In this document: positions 22,566-35,727 of the stretch, one piece after another
Numbering within the stretch: position 1 is the first letter of the stretch
Layout of the letters: every line of letters begins with the position of its first letter
Origin: Paraphysomonas bandaiensis
Taxonomy: Eukaryota; Chrysophyceae
DNA: 64,000 nucleotides
Assembly (NCBI GenBank): GCA_965644295.1
Contig: CBFFRP010000139.1
Span: 45,281-109,280 of the forward strand
Reading direction: 5' to 3'
The notes under the pieces: model-generated
Databases searched by the model: none
The model's input: the letters and a program-made list of their open reading frames with translations, nothing else
Told to the model about the DNA's origin: nothing
Made by a program: the position numbers and the translations under genes

Positions 22566-22991
22566 GACGAATCTTAAAATGATATAATTTGATGTGAATA
22601 TGAATGATATTGCACTATAGGTCAAAGAAGCACTGCTGAAATGTATATTGTGTATCATATCATCTACGTAGTTACACGAGTGCCTTAGGACTTTGGAGTG
22701 TTCTTGTTGTATACCATATACGCATATGGTATTACCGGCATATCATCTTTTTCCTAAAATACTGCTGCTCCTGCATACGGTAGGAAGTTTTAAACATAAA
22801 ACTGAAAGTAGCCCTTGAAGATTCTATTTTATGGGTGGTGTTTTGAGTGAACACTCTGCATATTGGGAGTCAAGTATTGTAAATGGTTAAGGCAGGATAG
22901 CAAAGTAGTAGTCTCTTGTTAATTGCATAGTTATCAGCGAAGGTGTGCATTTAAAAGTGATTTATCTCTCTTTTGATAAGTTTTTTTATAG
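22566..22991. promoter_or_regulatory. Divergent intergenic region (NSF / RPS13)
   Basis: 426 bp. The T-rich run ending in ATAG directly before the RPS13 ATG looks like a splice acceptor, so RPS13 may have a 5'-UTR intron here. Confidence 0.5.
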
Positions 22992-23613
<622 letters not shown>

Positions 23614-24024
23614 TTTGAAGCATATTTCTCTGGTAAAAATAAGAGACACTTTTTGTTGAAATTTTCATGGATTTTGGGGGATGCGTAGACTTTGGCGACA
23701 GAACTGCATTATTTCCTAGATCTAGATTTTCCCACTGTATGCAGTGGTGACTGCAGTTTTTTTTTGGTATTATTACTTAGAATGTTAAGCTTGCTCGTAT
23801 TACAGATTTCGTGAGCACTCTATGCACATAGGAAACAACTACTCCTGGACTTGTGTAGCTAAAAACCAGCTATACCGTGGTATCGTACTTGACTTCTTTT
23901 ACGCACTGAATATAATAGTTACCAGAATTTCTCGTATATTCTTTTTAGTCTAGCTCCTTTCTTAGTTTGCACCAAATAAGAAACTTTGGCTTATATCTTA
24001 TAAGAAATAGTCAATTGCAGATTC
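23614..24024. other. 3' flank of RPS13
   Basis: 411 bp of T-rich sequence between RPS13 and the outer LTR of the minus-strand copia element. No gene seen. Confidence 0.5.
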
Positions 24025-24332
24025 TGTTGGAAATTGCTCACTCTTAACTATATCTCAGAGCAGGGCTAGAAAGCAAATAAGATTTAAGGTTAGTCTTGAT
24101 ATTTTTAGTAAGAATATACTTGATATTATTAGAGATAAAGATTGAACGATAAGGCCTAATAGTATAATAGCAAGACATATTTGAGCAGAGCGTTAGCACC
24201 ACACGTGTGCGTATCTTGTACAGTCGCGTATCATGTATAGTTTGGTAATTATTCAGTCTATTTGGTATTTCATTGTATACGTGTGTTGTATTCACGCGTT
24301 AAGAGATATACGTGAATCAATGACTCCTAATA
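24025..24332 (-). repeat. Probable 3' LTR of the minus-strand copia element
   Basis: Read on the minus strand, the LTR begins TATTAGGAGTCATTG at 24332, right after a purine tract (GAGGGGGAG, mirrored at 24333-24341). The copia element at 49700 starts the same way (TATTAGGATTC). The outer end is a guess because no 5' LTR is present for comparison; it may lie anywhere between about 24025 and 24080. Confidence 0.6.
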
Positions 24333-24468
24333 CTCCCCCTCAATGAAATAATCATATGACGTATACATAGATATATGGATATAGGTGTATATATTTGGAT
24401 ATAGGTGTATATATTTGGAGATAGTTCTACTGAGGGTAAAACCCACGAGTGCAATCACAGATTGTGGA

Positions 24469-25374
24469 TTACACTGATGTCAACATACAGCATACTCGTG
24501 GGAAACTCCGTAGATCTCTAAGCCATCCATCGTGGTCTCTTGGTTGAGTTCTCTGCCGGTGGGATAGATACTTTTGTTCTTTTATTGCTAGCAGGTATGT
24601 TGATATACCTCCCCCCCCCATTAGTGAATCCCGCAATCTGTGGAACGTGTTTGATGTGAGGGGTTTAGTTAGAATGTCGGCCAGCATCTCGTTTGTAGGC
24701 ATGTAATCAACGATAATAGAGTGCGATGCGACTTGTTCTCTTATGAAGTGATATCTGATGGCGATATGTTTTGTTCGTCGGTGGTGTACGGGGTTTAGGC
24801 ATAGTTGAATTGCACCTTTGTTGTCACACCATATGGTTGTTGAGTATGGCATGTGGAAGCCCAATTCCGAGAGTAGTGACCGTAGCCAAATAGCTTCTTG
24901 ACATGCTGTTGATAGTGCCATGTACTCCGCTTCTGTAGAGGATAGAGCTACAGTGGTCTGGAGTCGTGATTGCCAGGAAATGAGACAATTTCCGATAAAG
25001 AAGCAAAACGCTGTGGTCGACCTGCGAGTTAAGTTGCAGCGTGCCCAATCACTGTCAGCGAATCCAGTTAAGGTAACAGACTTCCCGGAGTACTGTAGAC
25101 CTTGATCGATAGTGCCTTTGAGGTACCTAAGTATGTTTAATGCGGCTTTGCATGTAGTTAGATTTGGATTAGTACTGAAACGAGCAAGGGTGTTTACAGC
25201 ATATGCAATATCAGGTCTAGTGCACACAGCAATATACATAAGTGAACCTATGAGCTCCTTGTAAGGAAAATTTTGGACAAATTCTTGATTTTCTTGGGAT
25301 AGTTGTTTCTTTTCGAGAATGTCTATATGAAAATTTGTTGTCATGGGGTGACTACGTGGCTTGCAATCTTCCAT
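24469..25374 (-). pseudogene. Copia RNase H domain and C-terminus
   Basis: Starts at MEDCKPRSHPM after an in-frame TAA (25399-25401) that separates it from reverse transcriptase in the same frame. RNase H motifs are present: GFADSDWARC, VALSSTEAEYMALSTACQEA, WCDNKGAIQLCLNPVHHRRT, KHIAIRYHFIREQV and MLADILTKPL. The 3' end reads through into the purine tract region before the LTR. Confidence 0.85.
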
Positions 25375-25398
25375 GTTGAATCTGTGGAGTAGGTTCCG

Positions 25399-26211
25399 TT
25401 ATTGAGATTGATTTAGTGTCGTAGTTCGATTCTGTATATCCTGTTTGACGAATATGCCGAGGTAGTAATCTAGGAGGCCGAGATCATGAATGTCGAATTT
25501 TTCAGCTAACGAATTCTTGATTTGGATTATGTCAGTCCTACTTTTAGCGGCGATAATGATGTCATCGACGTAAACTGCCAGAATTATGGGTCGGCCATTG
25601 ATTGATTTCGTGAATATGCACGGGTCGGACACTAATCTGGTAAAATCACAGTCTAACAAATAATTAGTACAACATTTATACCAGTTTAACCCGGACTGTT
25701 TGAGTCCGTATATACTCTTTAGAAGTCTGAGGACTTTACCGTTTGGAACATTGAGACCAGCGGGTGGATACATGTAAATTTCCTCTTGGAGGTCTGCATT
25801 GATGTAAGCAGTGGAGAAATCTACCTGGTGAAGCTCCAACCCAAGTATAGTTGCTAGTGCTATGACTGTTCTCATTGATGTGGCCTTTGCGACTGGGCTG
25901 TAGGTTTCGTTGTAGTCTTTACCCTCGACCTGGGAGAAACTTTGAGCCACTAACCTCGCCTTGAAGGTAACCTCATCTCGCTTGACCTTTACCCTAAACA
26001 CGAATTTTCCCCTTATGATGTTGGAATTTGCTGGTGGTGTCGTTATCCTCCAACAGCCTTTGCTCTCTAGAGACTTGATTTCTTTGTTGATGGCTCTCAG
26101 CCATTGTTCCTTGTACCTGCCTGATAGTGCCTCACCAACATTGTTAGGTGTGTTAGGTACATCATTGCTACATGTGTCATTTGCATGCATAATGATGTCA
26201 ACATCATTCAT
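25399..26211 (-). pseudogene. Copia reverse transcriptase domain
   Basis: 270 codons with the complete fingers/palm order: WLRAINKEIKSLESKGCWRI, KARLVAQSFSQVEGKDYNET, TYSPVAKATSMRTVIALAT, LHQVDFSTAYINADLQEEIY, KSIYGLKQSGLNWYKC and catalytic LAVYVDDIIIAAKS. It terminates at an in-frame stop just before RNase H. Confidence 0.87.
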
Positions 26212-26596
26212 GTATAATGTTCTGTAACTATCATGTTTATCAGAGGTGTTTTGTGGTTGTACAAATATCTTTTATCAACATCACAGTGGTATATATTGTC
26301 ACCGAATTTGTGTACATTCATGATTACCCTTTTTCTGGTCTGCCTCTTGCTGTGGAGACTTTTCTTTACGCAACGGCTCACCTTGTGACGGTGGGGTGTC
26401 CTTACACCCGTAATTGTGCCATCCGGGCTTTGCCGGCTCCTTTCACCCTGGGAATTCACAGTCTTGATAGCTCGTTTGACCTTACGAGCAGGGTGATCAC
26501 GCTTGTTGTCACCCCGTGCCTCCTTCGGCACTGTATTCCGCTGAGCTTCTGCTGTGCGGCGAGGCCTTGCCTCCTTTTCATTTGAGTAGGGTCCTC

Positions 26597-27701
26597 TCAA
26601 ATGGCTGTGACTCCCGCCCCGTGTGGCGTCATGACGGCTATCGGTTGAACTGCTCCTCCCTGGAGCTGTTCCTTCCACGGGGCATCCTGGTTCCTCTTGC
26701 GGGGGTGATACCGCGTTCTGATAACTAAAGTGCTCGGCGGTGTATCTTTCGATGTCCGCAGCGTGTATTGGGTCATTTTACTCGATGACCCGCCCTTCAT
26801 TTTCTCGTGGGGCCAATCCTCTCTGTAAGCAGCCACGTGGCCTTTGATGACTGTGATTCTTGTCGTGATGTATTGGAGGCCATCCTGTGGATCTGTGTGG
26901 GTCATTCCAACGAGGTATTGGAAGCTCTCGGTTGTTCGATTCTCTGAATTTTCTTCTCTCAGTGATGATTCGATTTCAGCGTAATAGTTTTCTTTGACGT
27001 CGGGGATGCACTCATTGAAAAAGACGTGACTTGAGATAACAAAGTCCTTGAGTGAAGGTACATATTTGACGTACCCTGGTCCATCCTCTCGGTATCCCAT
27101 GAAGTACCCAATATGGCTGTGTGGAGACCAATCGTTTCTTCTCTGAGACTTGTCTATGAATGTATGGCATTTGCAGCCCCAAATCCTGGCGTAAGATAAA
27201 TCGGGGGCCTCGTCGTGGATGAACTGATACGGTGATATGAATCCCTTTGCAGTGGCGCATGGCAGGCGATTTTTCATATGCGTGACGGTGGACATGGCCT
27301 GTTCCCAGAAGTTGGGTGGTAGGCCTGAGTTACAAATGGATGCAAGCGTTCTTTCCTTGGTCGTGCGCCATGGTCGTTCTTGTATGGGGTTGTCTTCAGG
27401 CGTGTATGGAGCGTTGAAGGTCCAGGTTGATCCTAATTTTCTCAGCAAGTTCAGTACACGATGTGATACTAGCTCACGGCCACCATCAGCATGATAGTGT
27501 ATTAGCCGTTTGCCTTTCGAATGCAGATAATCCACAATTTTCTGAATGCACTCAATGACAAAATCCTCGGTTCTGTGTTTTTTCCATAGAATGTCCAACT
27601 GTATCTTGAAGCTGCATCGGTAGCTCCAAAGACTACGGTGTTTCCTCTGTGACTATTGCTGGAGGTGAAAATGGTCCAGTAAAATCAACTGCTATAATTA
27701 G
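26597..27701 (-). pseudogene. Copia integrase core, 5' cut by LINE
   Basis: Second Asp in HYHADGGRELVSHRV and Glu-containing TPEDNPIQERPWRTTKERTL are present, followed by the C-terminal PDLSYARIWGCKCHTFIDKS block and a Ser/Arg-rich linker. The first catalytic Asp sits in the VDFTGPF segment (about 27685) with a frame break and stop between it and the rest, right beside the LINE junction. Confidence 0.83.
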
Positions 27702-28499
27702 ATCTGATTATTACATGAGAGAACTTGTTGCATTTATCTATCTATTACTTTAGACTAATTGTAACACAAAATATGAAATGCTCAGTTATCTCGGGACTGC
27801 TTGTGCATTGCTGCAAGCACCTTGGTGCAACCATCCCTTGTTTTAAGTTTAGTCTGGTGGTCGTCCTTTGGGTAGTGTGTCTGGTGGTCCATATCCGCCT
27901 GCGAGTCGGGGTGTGGGGGGTGACGTGCCATTCTGTGGATGTATGTCAGCGGAGGCTTTGGGAGTACTCTAGTTGTGGTTGCGGTTCTGTCGGAAATGAG
28001 TGTTGTCTGCCTCCGGATCGGGTTGGCAGGCCTGCGTTGGGGGCGTGGTCTCGTGTGGGGCACGGCTCTGGGGATGGATGTTACTTTAAGTAGCTGGAGG
28101 ATCGTCGGGTTGGTGGTAGGGTATGTGTGACGTGGCTGTGAGCTAGCATGAGTCGAGGTTGGTGTCATTGTTGTCGCATCGTTACTGTGAAATCGACATC
28201 CTCTGTTTTTGAGCATGTTTATTCCTCCATTGTAGAGGGGGAGCAGGACTTTGGTGACGGATTTCTCGAGTTTATGGAACTGGTGGTCGTGTAACGTGGT
28301 GGAGATGTTGTGTCCGAAAGCATTTGCCAGTTGCGAGGCTGTTAGTTGTCCGGTCCAGTATCTCTCAACCTGGGGTGTGGTGGGATCCCAGGCAGCCCTC
28401 GCCAGTCTTTGTAGGGCGGTGTGGAGCCAGGGGATGGGTTGTCGTTGCCCGTGGAGTTTTGTAAGCTGGGTTTGCTGTGTGTGGAAGGCATGTTCACGT

Positions 28500-29020
28500 A
28501 GTTGGGCGATCTCAGGGTGTGGACTGTGGACAGTGGAGGAGCATGTGCGCCATGTTGTCCAGGTTGTGGTCACAGTCCGTGCATTTGGCTGCTGTTGTGA
28601 GTTCGTCTCCATAATGTTTGCCCTTGGCCCTATTTCTGCCCATCGCGTATGATTTGTCCGAGACATATGCAGTTTCGCGGATGCGGTCGTGGAATGGGAC
28701 ATAGCAGTTGGACGAATTATTGGGCTTGAGAGGATGAAGTTTGTGTGGTAGCCTGGTGCCGCTGCGTGTCCAGTACTACGAGTCTCGGCTTGCGCTTGCG
28801 GGGTACGTGCCGTCACGCGTGAGGATGTATTGGTGGAGGTCCCATTGGTGTTGGAGTTCGGTGACGTCCCCTAGCATGGGTCTGCAGTCGGTGTGGAGGA
28901 ATTTGTCGTATCTTCTCCATTGCCATTGGCCGGCAGTGAGGAATTCTTCGATGAGGTGTGTGATCTCAGTCGTGACCACGCTGTAGTTTGTGCCGCCTAG
29001 TATTTTGTCGATCGCCGACC
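28500..29020 (-). pseudogene. LINE RNase H tail and C-terminal region
   Basis: Resumes after the 29021-30370 insertion with AIDKILGGTNYSVVTTEITH and WQWRRYDKFLHTDCRPMLGD, then a frame change. By comparison with the copy at 52351-53142, this leads to a Cys-x2-Cys-x8-His-x4-Cys knuckle whose frame is broken here. Confidence 0.7.
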
Positions 29021-30370
29021 TGCAATGGAACTCAGGTTGGGACCTGAGAGCCAAACTCTAAATAAGCTAAAACTCGCTTTAACAGAGAGAATGCTGCTTA
29101 TTATTAACTTATACTACTTCTGCAGTACTAAATGCTTCTCGGCACCCCAAGAAACTAAAGCACAACTCACCAGCTATGCAGTTCAGTACTAAACAGAAAA
29201 AAGTGACGAGCCACAACAACCAACAAAGAGAGAACAAGCTTAACTAAAAAGAATGACGATGCGCTTGGGCGTCGACAGCCACACAGTGACTAAATCCAAA
29301 TTTTCTGCGAAGGAGTGACGATATTTATGAATGTTCTTGGAGAATTCTTCTTCTTCATACTCTACACATTAATGTATGAACTCTGCCGTATACACTCTCA
29401 ACTGCTGCTCATCTAAACGATAATGGGCACTCGACCAATCAGAATTGAGAATAGGGAAAGCATTGGTTCAGTATTCGCTTCCTGTATTTATACAGTGTAG
29501 GGTACAGTATACTGATACTGTATACCTACGAGTGACATAGACGCACACATACGATAGAGGAATACTGCAAATACATCATATACAGTGTATACGGTATACA
29601 GTGCGGTTGCTGAGAGGAGAGATGCAGCTCGCTCAACTGCCATCTTAATGTGATTGCAGCACACATACCGAACATACTTGTAAGCGAGCAGATTATCGTG
29701 AAAATTGAACAATATGTCCAGAGATGCATTACCATTGTACTCGCTAAAGACCACTGCTTCTTCAATTGCCGATATAGAGTACGAGGCGATATAGTATATT
29801 GACTGTGCAGCATCAGTACGAGGGTCCACACAGTGTGATGATCAAATGGAAGGTACCGTAAAATCATGTAATCAGTACGTACAGTCATGACAGGTGATAT
29901 ACAGGTCCTTCTTCCAGACAGAGGCGGTCTATGGCAACCCTTAGCCACCAGTAATTGGAAATGGATATATGAACCACACAGAGGCATATAATAACGGTAA
30001 AGAAGCCGCAGACACATCCACTGATTGCAGGAAAAGCACGTATACACTGTTTACGTACTATAGGTGATTGTAGAAGCTACATATGTGCATTTACAGGCCA
30101 CTGGTTGAATATAGAGCCATGTACACATATATACCATATATTAGGGTAAGGATACAACATATATATATATTCTGTAGAAGGGTCACAACCTATACATATA
30201 TGTGTGGGTGAAAGAGAGAAACTAGGTTAGTATGTACGCATATATATATGTATACATCCAAACTGTAATAATAATAACTCTTCAAAAGAATTATATATCA
30301 CAGCCCAGCATATAGAATAGAAGATAGTGCTGATGACTATAAACCTGCTTTAAACCTGCACAGGTTTACA
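29021..30370. mobile_element. 1350-bp insertion with 4-bp target duplication GACC
   Basis: The intact LINE copy at 52640 reads straight through 'gagagtggtcggcgatcg', while here the site is opened and GACC appears on both sides (29017-29020 and 30371-30374). The ends are TGCAATGGAACTCAGGTT and, mirrored, TGTAAACCTGTGCAGGTT: they share TG, AA and CAGGTT at the same spacing (10 of 18). Each end carries a palindrome (CTCAGGTTGGGACCTGAG; AACCTGCACAGGTT). Internal frames (for example 29488-29829, minus) match nothing I know, so it is probably a non-autonomous DNA element. Confidence 0.72.
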
Positions 30371-33300
30371 GACCACTCTCCACTGGCGGCAGCGTCAGCT
30401 ATGTAGATGCCATATAGTCGTTGTAGGTCCATTTGTTCCGATCTTGTGTTCGGCGTTCTGGATGGGAGCGGACCCATCGTATTGGTCGCTGCCGGTGATT
30501 TCCTGTGGCGAGGCATTCGTAAAAGATGCCCTGGGGCTTTGTGCCGAGGGCCAGCCGCCGACGAGAGAGAGCTTCTGTGGTTCGTGTTTGGACTGCTTGG
30601 CAGTCGGTGCACATAGGTACGGTGGGGGATACAAGTTTCGAGAACGTGAGGGCTGCTGACATTGCCAGGGTCTCGTAGGTGTATGGGGTTATCCCGGGTA
30701 AGGTATGCTCGGGGGCTGTAAGAGGCGAAGGATTTTGGTTGTTCCTGTGCTCCAGTTGGTTTTGGGTGGTAGCCAGACAATTGCTGCCCCCCCGTAGTGT
30801 GTTGCGGGCTGCACGTGAGCGTCACCGAGGAGATGAGCAGGAGAGAGGTTTGTGCGAGTGAAGGAACCATCAGTGAAGATGGCTTGAAAATCGTGTGGAT
30901 GATTGGTGTGCAGTTGGAGTTGGGATTGGACCTTGTCGATGGTGTCTTGGAATTGGGACGTGGCCGGGGATGGGGGCTGCAGTCGAATTCCGAGCTGTTG
31001 TCCCCATTGGACCAGGCTAGTGATGTACAGGTCGATGTCTGGGCGATTGTGATCGTGACGTTGTAAGATGGATATGGCGGCTCGCTTGGGTTCCCCTCCC
31101 AGGGTGATGGCCCTTTGGAGTGTGTGCCACTTTTGGGTCTGGGCCCATGTGGAGAACTTACGCAAGCCAAGTCCTTTGTATTTCGTGGGCAGATAGATGA
31201 GGGCTGTGGGGTATCCTGGGGGTAGTCGGAGGACTTTCCTGGCTGCTCGTGCAAGGAGTTTGTCTATGTCCAGGCATCTGTCGTACGTCCAGGAGGCTTT
31301 GGTGGCTTTTTTGTAGAGTAGTGTCGGGAGTACTTGTGTGTTAAGCACTAACAGTTTCCAGTCTGGGGATGCACATTTGTGGCGAAGATGTGTTGCGGAG
31401 GTGGTGACGTAGTCGACACACCAGGCGTGCGAGTCGGTATCCTTCGAGGAGAACGGGAGGTGGACTCCGAGGTATTTGGTGGGGACTGTGGTGGCTCTAA
31501 TGGGGATGGTGTGCGGGTTCCAGTTCCAGTCTCTAATGGTTATGGTGGGCTCTGTTTCTAGCATGGCCTCAACTTCAAAGGGAGAGCCTATTGCAATGCA
31601 TTCCGTTTTGGCTATGGCGAGCTGCATTCCCGTGAATGCACAGAAGAATGAGAGTCTGTCCGCCTTCATCTGCGCGATGGCAATGGAGTTGGTTATTTGG
31701 GAGAGGTCGTCCGCGTACGCTTTGTCCTGACTGTCGTCCTTAAGGTCAGACCAGCAGAGGACATGTCGAAGATGACGATCCATGCGACTGTGGACTCTGT
31801 TCCGCCCTGTGTAACGCCTCTGTTGGCGAAGAAGCCCATGTCGGGGTTCCGGAGGAAAGAACCGTCGGATTGACTTAATTCCTCTAGGGTTTTAGGATCG
31901 ATGTGGTCAGCCATGTGCGGTGTCCAGATGTAGGTGCACCCCTCGCAGTCTAGTTCGCTGAGCCATTTGATCGTGTCTTCTGGAACCCCAAGTCTCGCCC
32001 ACGCGAGTTTGAGGAGGTTAGGTGCAATGGAGTCGAAAGCTTTTTGGAAGTCCCAAAAGGTGCATATTTTCGCGTTTCCTGTGAGCTTGGCCAGTTCGGT
32101 GGCCGCTAGTACACGAAGGATGGCAGTGTCTGTTCCATGTCTCCACCTGTAACCGTGTTGCGCCGGGTGTAGGACAGCGTCGTCTTCCCAGATTTGGAGG
32201 AGTCGGTGGATAATGATGCGTGTCATCAATTTGCGGAGAACCTCTAGCAAACCGATCGGTCTCAAGTTTTTGAGGGAGGTGTTTCCCGGTTTCTTGAGTA
32301 GTGGGGTCATGACTCTGTCTTTCCACCAGTGTGGGATGTGGCGGTGAGTCCAGAGCGTTTGTAGGAGACCGAGTACTTCTATTTTGACTTGTGGGGTCCA
32401 ACTTTTTATCATGTTTGTGGTGACCATGGACGGCCCGGGTGCTTTGTCCTTGGCCATATTATCAAGTGTGGAGTGGAACTCATGTATCGAAATTTGTTGC
32501 CTGAGAGGGCTTCCTGTATCTTTGCTGAGGTGGATGAGCCGACCTTTGTTTTGCATAGTTTGCGTAGTCCGGAGTGATGTTGTATCGGGATAGCGGAGTT
32601 TGGGTGGAGGGGGTTGTGTAGGTTCTCACCGGCGGTTAGTTCGCGCCACCAGTTGTCGTCGTAGTGTAATCTGTGGGCGGTGGGGTCCATGCCTTTGGGG
32701 AATGCGTGGTGTGCCGTGAAGTGTTTGTTCAGGGCTTCCTGTATCTCCGATGGAACGGTGATCGTGGCCCCGTCCTCCAGGGTGAGACGGGTGAGTGCTG
32801 GTGTCTGCTTCCGCTTTAGTCCGATGGATTGGAGGATCTTGCGTATCTGTTGTGTTTCGAGTTGGGCTTGGAGGGCGTGTGTTCTGGTGGTCATTCTTTT
32901 CCTCATTTCAGCTCGGGCTCTCCCTTGGAGCATTCGCATGAGACTGTCACGGAGGTTGTCGAAGGCTTTGCCCGTGACGTTAGTTGTGGTCCATGTTAGC
33001 ATTTGCCTTGGGTCTGTCGCGGCCCGGATGATGGCTGTGGGCGGTCGATCGTGGTCCTCTGATGAGCGGTCAAGTGTAGCAGTGGTGCGCTCCCATCTGC
33101 AGATTCCTCTCCGGACGATGCTGTAGAAGTATGCATCGGTGACACGGGGGTGTAGGTGACCGGATCTGGTAAAGAGCTTTCGTTTGAGATATACAATCAG
33201 GTGGAGTGCCAGTTGTAGGACTCTCATTTCGGCGGAGAAGCCATACTTGAACCGGGATCGTTTTCGCTGGCATTTTGCATGATGGATGCCGGTTTTCTTG

Positions 33301-33665
33301 GTTCTGTCCGCGTGACGGGTGTCGTGGGCCGCTTCTAAGGTGATACGATGGAGGAGCGCCAGTTTTATGGCTGCGTTTTCAGCGGGGTGGGGGTGCGTGG
33401 GGAGCGTGGACAATTTGTGGTGGTGTTTGTGTAGGTGGGTCTGGAATTCTTCTACCATGTCGTGGTCAGCAGGGTTGATGTTGAGCCGTGGAGGAATCTG
33501 ACGGTGCCGTTCCTTGGGAAGGGTTGGGCCTGTACCGCTAATGTCGACCTGGATCCAGACCGGTCTGTGATCAAATGGTGCAGCAGTGATGGCATCAGAT
33601 GTGTGGCATCCATTTCTAGTGTTATGAAAGTGTGTGGGTAGGGGAGAATGTAGTATATGGTCTAT
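30371..33665 (-). pseudogene. LINE endonuclease end, reverse transcriptase and RNase H
   Basis: Three consecutive frames. 33665-32560 holds the end of the AP endonuclease (IDHILHSPL, PFDHRPVWIQVDI) and a long linker. 32556-31750 holds the RT core (RHIPHWWKDRVMTPLLKK, NLRPIGLLEVLRKLMTRI, TFWDFQKAFDSIAPNLLKLA, RGVTQGGTEST). 31783-30689 holds the catalytic AYADDLSQI, thumb region, and RNase H with IFTDGSFTRTNLSPAH and GGAAIVWLPP. RNase H continues in another frame at 30662-30371 (IRWVRSHPERRTQDRNKW). The frame changes near 32560, 31740 and 30690 show decay. Confidence 0.83.
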
Positions 33666-33855
33666 AAGTCGATGTGATGCCCAAACCTGGTAAAGTGATT
33701 TTACCAGGTTTTGTTGGTGGATAGTAGATAGTAAAAGTAACGTTGTTATGTTTAAACAATTACAAGTGTGTGTTGTCAACGCAATTATTATTAACTTAAC
33801 TGCTATAAGTGTTAAATTTCTACAGAGAAGTAGATAAAAAGAGCAGTACAAACTA

Positions 33856-35671
33856 CTATCTACCTCTCCGCATTAGAAGATTCTCGTAAATTTGAAGCCT
33901 CAGGGTTTGCTCATGAGAGTGTATTTCACGAGCTGTTCGATCCTGCATAATTTGTTGTTGCATGTACTCATCGAACACATTGTGTCTGTCCACACACGGA
34001 ATCTGCTGCAGGGGTGTCGACGTCGCGACTAGAGGAGGAGAAGCGACGACTGGAAGTTCACGTAGAATTTCAGCTGGTGGAAGAGATACAGGCGGATTCG
34101 GTGCAGGTGCAGGCGGATTCGGTGGGTGTAGGCGGATTCGGTGCAGGTAGCGCCGCAGATTTCATTCTCTTTATCTCCTCCTGCATAGCTAGACACATCG
34201 CCCGTGATTCCTCTAGTTGCATTTGTAGTGCACCCAGTATGGGCTCACTGGAAGCAGAAGTGACCACATCCCCAACAACAACGTCCTCATCCGCATCTTG
34301 TTTATTCTCAATCTGCACATTTTACACAAATTAAATACAATAATTATTCTTAATGTATTACATCTCTTTACCTGCTTCACAGCACGAGTTTTAATTGTGG
34401 ACTTCTTCACTGGTCGAGGCTTCTTTATGCTCTTAGGCTTCACCCTTTTCTCACGAGTAAGTCCCTTCCGCTTGCGAGTGATGTTGCGGTCATCATACAT
34501 CACAACATCCACAACTGCTGGAGTTCCAGTCTCGTCCTTATTAGGTCCCTTGGTGCTATCCCAGAAGAAGTCCTTCTCATCAAACCACCGAATCAGGCTA
34601 TCTAGAATAGTCTCGTGGTCAAATGCAACGTCTGGAAGACAGGCATAGTCTTTCTTGAATTTTGATAAACCAACAACTCTAAACCACTTGGTCAGAGTAC
34701 TATCTGAAAGAGGCAATAGCATCGCATCATATCGGGGAGATACGCATTTGGTACGTAGAATGGCACCGAAGAAGTATCTTCTGCCCGCATAGTCTTGTAC
34801 CACCTGCCGACTGTGCACTAGCAATTTAAGCTTCTTGTTGAAGTGGGCAGATAGAACTACATAGTGGTACAAGGGGGGACACTTATCACAGACCTCTAGG
34901 TCAACATATAGCTTCAGTGGTGAAGCTGCAGAATCCAACTGGAACCTCTTCTGAACGTAGCACTGCATAGTCTGTCCCACCATAACAGATACAGATTCAG
35001 AATCCGTTAGAAACGATTCAACGAATATGGAGGTTGAAACGACGGGCTCAACTTCAATGACAGGTCCACCCGCTTCAACATCCACATTCTCAGGTTCTGT
35101 TGGTGTATTAATATCGACACCATCAGCAACAACAGTCGAAGCACTTTCTTCGGCATGATTAACGAATATGGAGGTTGAAACGACGGGCTCAACTTCAATG
35201 ACAGGTCCACCCGCTTCAACATCCACATTCTCAGGTTCTGTTGGTGTATTAATATCGACACCATCAGCAACAACAGTAGAAGCACTTTCTTCGGCATGAT
35301 TAACGAATATGGAGGTTGAAACGACGGGCTCAACTTCAATGACAGGTCCACCCGCTTCAACATCCACATTCTCAGGTTCTGTTGGTGTATTAATATCGAC
35401 ACCATCACCAACACCATCAACAACACCATCAACAACACTGGTCGAAGCACTTTCTTCGGCATGGTTATCGTCATATTCCACAGCCGAAAGTTGGTTGCTG
35501 TCAAAGGCTTCTTCATCTTCTTCAAGTGCTCCCTCTGCCTTCTGCTGTGCCACTGAGTTATGTTATGTTATTCTCTATATGTTATTATGTGGTCCAGTCT
35601 GTTGTTTTGAATGCGTCAACAACTCATAGTTACTATATCACAACACCACTGACAGCTTTAGTGGTCATCAT
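33856..35671 (-). pseudogene. Transposon accessory protein with 47-residue repeats
   Basis: Proposed start ATG ATG at 35671 (MMTTKAVSV), short exon 35671-35648, intron ending in CTCAG before 35552, main exon to about 34373, a 57-nt intron, then a last exon to TAG at 33856. The N-terminal acidic half carries three near-identical 47-residue repeats (NHAEESASTVVADGVDINTP..., 141-bp period, units from about 35021, 35162 and 35303). The middle has conserved-looking globular sequence (VCDKCPPLYHYVVLSAHFNK, RRYFFGAILRTKCVSPRYDA). A very basic stretch follows (RKRKGLTREKRVKPKSIKKP), so DNA binding is plausible. The last exon has a Pro/Asn repeat in which the frame shifts, then a helical tail (YMQQQIMQDRTAREIHSHEQ). 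The frameshift in the repeat makes this copy doubtful. Likely role: second transposon protein, by analogy with two-gene elements such as Harbinger. Confidence 0.62.
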
Positions 35672-35727
35672 TATTATTGTCTGATACAGAGAGTAAGTTC
35701 CGCCGCTCTGACTGTATTGCGGATTTG

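Larger units (their letters stand above)
24025..27701 (-). mobile_element. Copia element, 3' portion, interrupted by a LINE
   Basis: Minus-strand copia polyprotein remnants in order integrase (27701-26597), reverse transcriptase (26211-25399), RNase H (25374-24469), then the LTR. At 27701 integrase stops inside the VDFTGPF motif and is replaced by the 3' end of the LINE. The gag, protease and 5' LTR expected beyond the LINE are not found up to 45000, so they were lost. Its proteins resemble those of the 49700-56174 element far more than those of the 2438 element. Confidence 0.88.

Noticed and set aside
29488-30047. Protein genes inside the 1350-bp insertion
   Set aside because: Two overlapping frames on one strand, Tyr/Val-rich from repeated TATAC sequence, with no recognisable motif.
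27725-33650. Plus-strand open frames across the LINE
   Set aside because: They are antisense shadows of the minus-strand LINE proteins; the high GC of the LINE ORFs opens the opposite frames.
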